This document shows positions 1 through 4,892 of a stretch of 15,856 nt of DNA, in pieces (the stretch's first letter is position 1; each line of letters begins with the position of its first letter). This DNA is from an uncultured Clostridium sp. (lineage in GTDB: Bacteria; Bacillota; Clostridia; UBA1212; UBA1255). A program made the translations under genes and the position numbers. The stretch spans positions 1 through 15,856 of the forward strand of contig USLW01000015.1 of assembly GCA_900555605.1 (NCBI GenBank), read 5' to 3'. The notes under the pieces were generated by a model that did no database searches, was not told the origin of the DNA, and saw only the letters and a list, made by a program, of their open reading frames with translations.

Positions 1-322
1 CTTAGGGAAATATCACTCGATACGGTCTTATACGCATTTAAGGCCTGATTCTCCGCCTGAAAGACGGGGCCTCGCCCGCATACTTGAGAACCGAAGCGCA
101 TTCAGTAAGGAGTCCCGTTTCCTTTTCTGCGTCTTTCTCCGCAACCGTGTCACGGAAGATATCACTCTTTTCTATACCGTTTATCCCTTGCTCCTGCTGC
201 GCATCGAATTGCGCAGCGCCCTGATCCGCATACGCGGAATCTGCATGCAGCGCCGGCGCAAAACAGGTACACAGCAGGCAAGCCGCAAAAAGAACAGAAA
301 AAAAACGAAGTCTATTTTTCAT
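1..322 (-). pseudogene. 5' end of a secreted paralog of the 4893-8240 protein, frameshifted and truncated by the window edge
   Basis: Reading down from ATG at 322, the first frame gives 94 residues. It opens with a signal peptide (MKNRLRFF, a hydrophobic stretch, then an AxA-type site near HADSAYA) and a polar linker, and ends at TAA 38-40. Positions 1-67 match the large gene: 1-55 is identical to 7975-8029 and 49-67 to 8176-8194. The matching frame reads VFQAENQALNAYKTVSSDI. It differs from the signal-peptide frame, and adding one base to the G run at 66-69 would join them as EAPVFQAE. Relative to the large gene, 153 bases (51 codons) are missing, and both ends of the gap carry TTCTCCG. AGAAAGGA precedes the ATG. 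This is most likely a decayed or indel-bearing relative that kept the signal peptide the downstream copy lacks. Its function is unknown. Confidence 0.6.
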
Positions 323-491
323 AAGTCCCCATCCTTTCTCAGGGGCAAATCCGGCGGATTTCAGCGCTGTCCGAATGCCAGGCCTCTTTTACCGAAAAAT
401 GCGTTTTTTACGTGAAAAATTTTGTTTTTACGCAGTCGTTTCCGCTTCCGGGCATATGGTCAAACAGACAAAAAGCGCACAGACAGCCCTT
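323..491. other. Intergenic stretch with no supported gene
   Basis: No reading frame here looks like a protein I recognise. Around 407-432 there is an imperfect inverted repeat, CGTGAAAAAT followed by GTTTTTACG. It resembles the perfect hairpin at 2270-2294, but the similarity is short and may be chance. Confidence 0.4.
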
Positions 492-623
492 TTAAGCTGC
501 AGTCCGTGCGCCTGCAAAAATAAATTTCAACGGATCCCTCCGCTGCTTCCGCAAGATTATATATTGCTGCCTCCATGCGTGATACATGTGCGCAGGCACT
601 TCCCTGATCTGCCTGTATATCAT
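492..623 (-). pseudogene. Remnant of a second paralog of the 4893-8240 gene
   Basis: The frame from ATG 623 gives 43 codons beginning MIYRQIREVPAHMYHA. This differs by one residue from the first 16 residues of the large protein. Homology then stops abruptly. A second short match lies at 502-530, which resembles 7712-7739 of the large gene (codons around 168-176, KFIF...QAHGL against EFILQTHGL), but in a shifted frame. The interior between these two patches is lost, so this is a deletion derivative, not a working gene. It keeps a ribosome binding site (AGAAAGGA) and a promoter-like region upstream in the same register as the intact gene. A short peptide could still be made; nothing suggests it has a role. 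Confidence 0.6.
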
Positions 624-672
624 GATGGGTTCCTTTCTAATGCGTTTGACTAAACTAAATTATCTTATCTAT

Positions 673-701
673 ATAATATGAAACTTTTTCCATACCTTCA
701 A
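673..701 (-). promoter_or_regulatory. Sigma-A-type promoter of the 492-623 remnant
   Basis: On the minus strand, TTGAAG (696-701) and TATTAT (673-678) are separated by 17 bases. The block 577-710 aligns without gaps to 8194-8327 upstream of the large gene, at about 85% identity by eye. The -35 box is weaker than the TTGACA of the other copy. The spacer keeps the ATGGAA...TTCCAT dyad of that copy with one arm changed (TTTCAT). Confidence 0.55.
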
Positions 702-710
702 CAAATATTT

Positions 711-842
711 TTTAAGCACCCCTGTATGTTTATAGGTTTACAATACATGTGTTACAGCGGAAAAGTTTAGTAAGAAGGGAAAAGTATGGTTTTCTACTTT
801 CTTAAATTTTTATCGGCACACCGTTACCCCATCTTTTTATGC
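711..842. other. AT-rich spacer with no feature recognised
   Basis: I see no gene, repeat or terminator that I can support here. It separates the upstream region of the 492-623 remnant from the helicase-derived debris. Confidence 0.35.
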
Positions 843-1004
843 TCACCGAATGGTATGCTTTTTTGCGGTAAGCGAGAGGGAAAAACAGAACCAATTCCCA
901 AAAAGAAAGGCGAGAGTGGGGGGGATCCCCCGATCGCTTTTCATGGTTCCGTGGGCTTGTAGCGTGCTGTTTTTCTGTACTTCCTCTGTAAAGTCCAGCT
1001 CCAT
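843..1004 (-). CDS. Possible small hypothetical or decayed gene downstream of the helicase remnant
   Basis: Fifty-three residues from ATG 1004 to TGA 843-845, starting MELDFTEEVQKNSTLQAHG. It begins 18 bases after the stop of the helicase remnant, with GAGAGGGG upstream as a weak ribosome binding site. This is the spacing of a next gene in an operon. The first 24 or so residues are acidic and look protein-like. The rest is hydrophobic and compositionally odd, and it crosses the GGGGGATCCCCC palindrome at 920-931, so the original gene may break there. The opposite strand is also open over the same bases. I do not recognise the product, and the entry may be remnant DNA. Confidence 0.25.
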   Translation of the reverse strand: MELDFTEEVQKNSTLQAHGTMKSDRGIPPTLAFLFGNWFCFSLSLTAKKHTIR

Positions 1005-1022
1005 ATTACAGTCCCCTCTCTA

Positions 1023-1387
1023 TTACATTTCCTTAAAGTAGTTAAACATAGGATCGTAGTTAAAAGCTATCTTATCCCCTGTTCTACCTTTTCAGTTCTT
1101 GAGTATTACAAGCTCTATCTCGCTAATATAAATGTGGTCGTCATACTTGCTATATCTCTCTACAGCCTCTTATATAAGCGTTCTCTCTATGAGGTTATAG
1201 TCTAAATAGCGGGTACCTGTGGTTATTCCTCTGGCGGTATTAGGGTTTCTAATATCCCCGCCACTCTCTAAAACGCTCTGGAGCGTAAGCCTACTTATAC
1301 TCTTTGCCATGATTTCCGCTCTTGCCATTTCCAGAAGAGAATATAAGTACATCTCCCCCAACTTGGGCTATCTGGCCGGTTATCTGG
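1023..1387 (-). pseudogene. C-terminal remnant of a DnaB-like replicative helicase from a mobile element
   Basis: One minus-strand frame reads through two stops, TAA at 1170-1172 and TGA at 1092-1094, to a terminal TAA at 1023-1025. The translation contains LLEMARAEIMAKSISRLT, typical of the region after the Walker A motif in DnaB/RecA-fold helicases. It ends with ISEIELVILKN-stop-KGRTGDKIAF, which resembles the family's KNRNGxTG tail. The stretch that should lie between these parts is too short, so an internal deletion is likely. Near 1333-1340 the frame shifts by one base: upstream, the other frame reads GQIAQVGGDVLIFS, which continues the helicase towards the IS boundary. Both stops could come from single C-to-T changes. 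It is probably left over from a phage or conjugative element; the substrate and host element are unknown. Confidence 0.6.
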
Positions 1388-1459
1388 TGTTGTGGTCAAG
1401 CATGATTGTAACACTTAAGGCTAAAAAACATCTTTTTCTGTGGACTGCAGCATTGCATG

Positions 1460-2336
1460 TTATGATGCAGTCCTTGCCTGATATGGAGTTTTATATCCGT
1501 TATCGCTGTGAGAACGAACATGGTTGTACGTCACATACGCAAATTCCTCTACGGCCTGATAAAGGGTTTCCTCTGCTTCAAATGTATATAAGTCTGTGCA
1601 TTCGCTCTTCAGCGTATTGAAATAACGCTTTATTGGTGCATTATCATACGGATCCCCGGCTTTGCTCATGCTTTGGGTGACATGGACGGATTCGCAGTAT
1701 TCTACAAATGCTTTGGACGTATACTGTGATCCTTGGTCGCTGTGCAGAATGAAATCACCTTTTATGGAAGGCTGTGATTCCAACGCTTTTTTAGCGTCCG
1801 GACTGCAGGACCGTTAGTGATATGGCGGTCCGTAATGCCGGCAGCCACACTGCGGTCATGCGGATCGATGATTGTGTAGTTGTAGCGTACTTCATCGCCT
1901 TTTTAAAACAGATAGGTGAAGTCCGTGCACTATTTCTGATTGACGGTGTCTGCATGAAATTCTTGATTTCATTTATTTTCAAAGACTTTATGGGGCTACC
2001 GCGCTCATATCCCGGTTTTTTCGGTCGGACAATAGATTTCAGCCCCAACTCTGCATTCATATATTTATGAACAGTTGGAGGGCTGTAACAGAATCCTTTC
2101 CGTCAAAGATATACCTGCAGGGTCCTGTAACCGTCCACTCCGTTGTGGGCATGATAGATTTCGCTGATCTGTTCCTGCACTTTTGCCTTATAGGCATAAT
2201 CATCTCCATCCTTTCGCAATTTTGAAATTTGTTCTTTCCGGTTATCTGAACCGGAAAGAACAAATTTCTGCGTGAAAAATCTTATTTTTCACGCTATCCG
2301 CCTTCCGGTGCTTCCGGTAGCTGTTCCATAAATCGA
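1460..2336 (-). pseudogene. IS3-family transposase orfB (DDE integrase domain), multiply broken
   Basis: Pieces of a normal IS3 orfB can be read in changing frames: EAYRFMEQ (directly after orfA in its -1 frame), KVQEQISEIYHAHNGVDGYR, VHKYMNAELGLKSIVRPKKPGYE, RYNYTIIDPHDRSVAAGIT, and an open stretch from 1783 to 1460 with HSDQGSQYTSKAFVEYCESV. Stops and frameshifts separate them, for example TGA after the QVYL motif. About 75 bases of the early part (2224-2294) are two perfect hairpins instead of the expected coding sequence. The third catalytic residue is also gone: the usual APMERYFNTLKSE reads APIKRYFNTLKSE, changing the DDE glutamate to lysine. The second catalytic Asp, in HSDQGS, is kept. 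The protein cannot be active as encoded. Confidence 0.8.
2224..2294. repeat. Two adjacent perfect stem-loops inside the IS
   Basis: The first has 20-base arms (2224-2243 and 2249-2268) with a 5-base loop and no mismatch. The second follows after one base and has 11-base arms (2270-2280 and 2284-2294) with a 3-base loop. Together they occupy the position where orfB should encode roughly 24 residues between MEQ and KVQEQ. Neither ends in a T run on either strand, so neither is a simple intrinsic terminator. Confidence 0.85.
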
Positions 2337-2343
2337 TAAGCCT

Positions 2344-2628
2344 CTAATTGATTTCCTTCGCGAAGAAGGCCGCTGCTTTTTTTAGAAAGAGATTTTCCTT
2401 TTTTGCTTCTTCACGCTCTTTTCGAAGACAAAGGTTCTCCTTCATCAAATCATATTCTTCCTTAGATTCTGGGCTTGTAAGACATTCTTCACGTAACTCA
2501 CTGCACCACTTGCTGATACTGGCTTTTAATACGCCATATTCAGCGGTGATGCTTTTGTAAGTGCGTCCCTCTTCTTTGTGTAGACGGACAATCTTCTTTT
2601 TAAACTCTGATGCATAACTTTGTGGCAT
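2344..2628 (-). CDS. IS3-family transposase orfA (helix-turn-helix protein)
   Basis: Ninety-four residues, close to the usual orfA length. It starts MPQSYASEFKKKIVRLHKEE, carries a helix-turn-helix (YKSITAEYGVLKASISKWC, about 23-43), and ends in a charged leucine-rich coiled coil (about 55-90) with the family tail LKKAAAFFAKEI. OrfA binds the IS ends and forms the N-terminal part of the OrfAB transposase. AAGAGG lies upstream of the ATG. In the 0 frame the mRNA has CTA AAA AAA GCA at 2374-2385, so the A run at 2377-2383 is a slippery A_AAA_AAA site. Slipping to -1 there leads into EGNQLEAYRFMEQ, the start of orfB. The frame therefore remains intact although its partner is dead. It may still make a DNA-binding protein that could act on related elements. 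Confidence 0.8.
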   Translation of the reverse strand: MPQSYASEFKKKIVRLHKEEGRTYKSITAEYGVLKASISKWCSELREECLTSPESKEEYDLMKENLCLRKEREEAKKENLFLKKAAAFFAKEIN

Positions 2629-2685
2629 TACTGATAACCTCTTTTCTTGATAAATTTGATTATATCTTATTCGCCACTCCTGTTA

Positions 2686-2980
2686 CTGCTTTATTATACA
2701 CAGCAAAAAGAGCGCAGACTCAGTACCGGAGGTCCCTATCCACTCTAAGGCAAGGAATTTGCTGAAACATGGGTTGCATTTCACTTCTCTTGTTGCATTT
2801 ACTTTTCCACTGTTGCATTTTAAATTTCAAGTAACCTTTTTCATAGTTTAACACAATCGCAATCATTAAACTTAAATTAGCGTAGCCTATAAAGAAATCT
2901 ACCAGCAAGCATTGCCTTTTGGGCACACCCTTGTTTTTACATATTTTTTTGCCGCATAAAACAGGGGAGTGGATGCAAAA
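2686..2980. other. Intergenic region with three spaced direct repeats
   Basis: I recognise no gene here. The one open minus-strand frame (about 2720-2926) has no ribosome binding site or familiar motif. The most regular structure is the repeat set at 2773-2820. The rest is AT-rich sequence up to the promoter of the DUF4160 module. Confidence 0.4.
2773..2820. repeat. Three direct repeats of GTTGCATTT
   Basis: Exact copies lie at 2773-2781, 2792-2800 and 2812-2820. Start-to-start distances are 19 and 20 bases, about two helical turns, so all three face the same side of the DNA. The intervening bases are not conserved. This spacing suits a set of protein binding sites (operator or iterons). It is not a CRISPR array, because the repeats are far too short. 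Confidence 0.7.
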
Positions 2981-2983
2981 ATA

Positions 2984-3012
2984 TTTTTAGAAAATAGCGA
3001 ATATGCTATAAT
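2984..3012 (+). promoter_or_regulatory. Promoter of the DUF4160-DUF2442-XRE module
   Basis: TATAAT at 3007-3012 is preceded by TG one base upstream (TGCTATAAT), an extended -10. The -35 region at 2984-2989 is only TTTTTA, which an extended -10 can tolerate. The start codons of the module lie 20-50 bases downstream. Confidence 0.55.
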
Positions 3013-3040
3013 ATATGTTACGGTAACGGAGATGAACGCT

Positions 3041-3305
3041 ATGCCAACGATATGTATGTATGTTCAGAGGGATTAAGATTTATATTAACTGGCGAGAACA
3101 TCAGCCGCCACATTTTCACGCAACATACGGCGGAAAAGAAGTTTTAGTATCAATAAAGGATTTAGAGGTTATAGACGGAGAGATGCCAAACAAACAATTA
3201 AAAATGCTCTTAGGTTGGGCGGCTTTTCATCAAGAAGAATTGCTTGAAAACTGGGAGCTTGCAAGCGAAAAGCAAGAACTATTCGCAATCGATCCGCTGA
3301 AATAA
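3041..3305 (+). pseudogene. DUF4160 family protein with a 4-base slippage insertion after the start
   Basis: Members of DUF4160 usually begin MPTI and soon reach PPHFHA. Here ATG CCA ACG ATA at 3041 gives MPTI, but TATG occurs three times in a row at 3051-3062. This throws the frame off and ends it at TAA after about 11 residues. With two TATG copies the gene would read MPTICMFRGIKIYINW without a break. The remainder is open from ATG 3060 to TAA 3303-3305 (81 residues). It holds HQPPHFHATYGGKE and a C-terminal AAFHQEELLENWELA, both conserved in the family. If the internal ATG at 3060 is used, a protein lacking only about five residues results; its ribosome binding site would be poor. The biochemical role of the family is not established. 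It commonly sits beside DUF2442 genes, as here. Confidence 0.7.
3051..3062 (+). repeat. Tandem TATG x3 within the DUF4160 start region
   Basis: Three contiguous TATG units. Two units restore the expected family reading frame and three break it. Such a tract can change copy number by polymerase slippage. Confidence 0.8.
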
Positions 3306-3327
3306 GCGGCTTTTTGGAGGCGATACT

Positions 3328-3693
3328 ATGGCAAGAACAGTTGAATATTATCTTGCTAAAGGATTTGACCAAAAGACAGCGGAATACTTCGCAAGTGGAA
3401 GAAAACAAATTGTAGGCGTTATTGCAAACGATGATTTTACTTTAACAATCAGCTTTGACAATGGAGAAAAAAGGCTTTATGATATGCGGCCGCTTCTAAA
3501 AAAAGGGACAGTCTTTGAACCGTTTTCCAATATTGAAGACTTTCGCAGGGTCTATATTGACGATCAGCATAGCATAGCCTGGGACATTGACCCGGATATA
3601 GATAGTAATGAGGTATGGAATAATAAAGTTGATTTATGCCCGGACGGTTGCTATATAGATAGCGTCCCTGTAGGGGGTGTTTCTCGTGCCTGA
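3328..3693 (+). CDS. DUF2442 domain protein
   Basis: One hundred and twenty-one residues from an ATG with GGAGG seven bases upstream, 22 bases after the DUF4160 stop. Residues about 3-27 (TVEYYLAKGFDQKTAEYFASGRK) form the helical N-terminal extension seen in many Clostridia members. The DUF2442 core follows from about 30 to 95, with VIANDDFTLTISFDNGEKRLYDMRPLL, FRRVYIDDQHSIAWD and DSNEVW. There are no membrane segments or signal peptide, so it is probably cytosolic. DUF2442 proteins are small and often lie next to DUF4160 and an XRE regulator, which suggests a toxin-antitoxin-like or regulatory module. That role is inference, since I know of no settled activity. Its last 8 bases overlap the GTG of the next gene, indicating translational coupling. 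This is the only unbroken gene of the three. Confidence 0.8.
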   Translation: MARTVEYYLAKGFDQKTAEYFASGRKQIVGVIANDDFTLTISFDNGEKRLYDMRPLLKKGTVFEPFSNIEDFRRVYIDDQHSIAWDIDPDIDSNEVWNNKVDLCPDGCYIDSVPVGGVSRA

Positions 3694-3899
3694 AAGCTGT
3701 GCAAATATTATTGATTTGCTTATTGAACAGCGGCATAATCAAGGAATGACGCAGAAAGACCTTAGCTAAAGCCGCCTGCCTTACGCAGTCTGTTATAGCA
3801 CGTATGGAGAGCAAAAAAGCAACGCCACAGCTTGACACGCTCTTAAAGGTTGCCGCCGCGCTCGGTTGCGGTCTGGCGGTTGTACCCGCTTTCAGATAA
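3686..3899 (+). pseudogene. XRE-family helix-turn-helix regulator, broken by a one-base insertion
   Basis: GTG at 3686 overlaps the DUF2442 stop. The frame reads through DLLIEQRHNQGMTQKDLS and stops at TAA 3767-3769. Removing one base near 3763-3766 gives DLAKAACLTQSVIARMESKK, then ATPQLDTLLKVAAALGCGL, ending at TAA 3897-3899. That is a complete XRE/Cro-type helix-turn-helix of about 70 residues. The total span of 214 bases, one more than a multiple of three, fits a single insertion. As encoded, only a 27-residue peptide lacking the recognition helix is made. By family, it would repress its own operon or act as the antitoxin-like component. A sequencing error is the main alternative explanation. 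Confidence 0.75.
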
Positions 3900-3904
3900 G
3901 AATA

Positions 3905-3938
3905 GACCCGCTCGGAGCTTATCACTCTTGGGCGGGTC
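3905..3938. terminator. Possible bidirectional terminator
   Basis: GACCCGC (3905-3911) pairs perfectly with GCGGGTC (3932-3938), just after the XRE reading frame. On the minus strand it lies about 80 bases beyond the lipoprotein stop. The tails (GTTCTT and TATTCTTAT) are only moderately T-rich, so strength is uncertain in both directions. Confidence 0.45.
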
Positions 3939-4020
3939 GTTCTTATGATAGTACCTCCTTAGCTGCCGTGGCAGTATTAGATCTGCTGCTTGCTTTTTAT
4001 ATCAGGAAACGAATTGTTTG

Positions 4021-4875
4021 TCATGACAACGGTACAATAAATCGAATTTTTTCACTCATCACGACATTATAATCCCCTTGCCGGTTGATGCATCTCACAT
4101 CAACTGAGCAGAGAAGAATATATTCAGATGGACTTAACATAGAAATGGAATATGTGAAATTTTCATACCTTATAGCATCATATACTTTACGGACATCGTT
4201 TGTCGCGGCATCCAATTTTGCTATTATTTCATTTTTTATTTTATTTAAATCAAATTCAGGAACATCGGACTCTGCGATTTTTCCTAACATATTGAAATGG
4301 AAACTATAAAGGTCACCTGTTTCCTCTAAAACGATGATTGCTTGATCCTCTGATTGCACATTTCCAACATACTTTATCAATGCAATGGTGTATAGCCTGC
4401 GCTCCTGGTTATAGGATACCGTTTTATGATAGTCCACGATAGAAATATTCGATATTTCCGAAATGAGATTATCAGCTATCTTTTCGCACTCCTCTTTTGA
4501 TTTCACTTGACCTGCGGTGTCACTGTTGCCAAAAAAACAGCCGATTAAATTTCCTTCAGAATCCAGCTCAAAGTATTTTTTGTTTGCATCCTTATAAGAA
4601 TGCCGTAGTTCATACGAACCGAAAATAAGTTCAGTGTTCACATATTCGCCTTGATATGTTGCTCCCTGTAAGTTGACATCAACAGTTTTTGGTTGTTTTG
4701 AATCAATATATGCATCTTTGCTCCAGTTTGCGTATTCCAGCTCCAATTTGAGTTCAGGAACCGAATCTGAAAAACCGCAGATCAAAATGTCAGCAGAACG
4801 GCTTTGCTTGTTGCAGCCCGAGAAAGACCATATGATCATGATTGTTAACAGAATAAATATATAAAAACGTTTCAT
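4021..4875 (-). CDS. Predicted lipoprotein of unknown function, second gene of the lectin/caspase-like operon
   Basis: Two hundred and eighty-four residues. The N-terminus is a lipoprotein signal peptide: MKRF, a hydrophobic core (about 5-18) and a lipobox ending SFSGC with Cys21. The mature protein should be anchored on the outer face of the membrane. AGGAGG lies eight bases upstream of the ATG. The gene starts 17 bases after the stop of the large gene and so is almost certainly cotranscribed with it. The mature part alternates predicted strands and helices. The middle (GNLIGCFFGNSDTAG, KSKEECEKIADNLISEIS) slightly recalls PepSY-like folds, but I cannot assign a family. There are no obvious catalytic motifs. 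Being paired with a lectin/protease-like protein, it could be a surface partner, inhibitor or anchor; that is inference. Confidence 0.75.
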   Translation of the reverse strand: MKRFYIFILLTIMIIWSFSGCNKQSRSADILICGFSDSVPELKLELEYANWSKDAYIDSKQPKTVDVNLQGATYQGEYVNTELIFGSYELRHSYKDANKKYFELDSEGNLIGCFFGNSDTAGQVKSKEECEKIADNLISEISNISIVDYHKTVSYNQERRLYTIALIKYVGNVQSEDQAIIVLEETGDLYSFHFNMLGKIAESDVPEFDLNKIKNEIIAKLDAATNDVRKVYDAIRYENFTYSISMLSPSEYILLCSVDVRCINRQGDYNVVMSEKIRFIVPLS

Positions 4876-4892
4876 TTCATTTACCTCCTGAA

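Larger units (their letters stand above)
1388..2685 (-). mobile_element. Decayed IS3-family insertion sequence
   Basis: This contains an intact-looking orfA (2344-2628) and a broken orfB (1460-2336), the standard IS3 arrangement on the minus strand. The ends are approximate. The left end is placed at TGTTGTGGTCAAG (1388-1400). The candidate right end near 2670-2685 shares only a GTGG...AA core in inverse orientation, and I found no clear target duplication. Helicase-derived sequence abuts the left end, but I cannot find the rest of the helicase to the right. The element therefore probably landed in that gene and the region was rearranged later. It should not be able to transpose by itself, because orfB is broken and lacks a catalytic residue. 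Confidence 0.7.

Noticed and set aside
920..931. Palindrome GGGGGATCCCCC as a regulatory site
   Set aside because: It is short, homopolymeric and has no promoter or gene start beside it.
850..1041. Plus-strand frame starting MVCFFAVSEREKQ
   Set aside because: It has no ribosome binding site and overlaps helicase debris on the other strand. Such low-complexity frames are common in intergenic DNA, so I did not call it.
2773..2820. CRISPR array
   Set aside because: The repeats are only nine bases, with 10-11 base gaps and three copies; CRISPR repeats are far longer.
3449..3925. A 158-codon minus-strand open frame opposite DUF2442 and XRE
   Set aside because: The opposite strand holds two recognisable families; this frame has no family motif and is a shadow.
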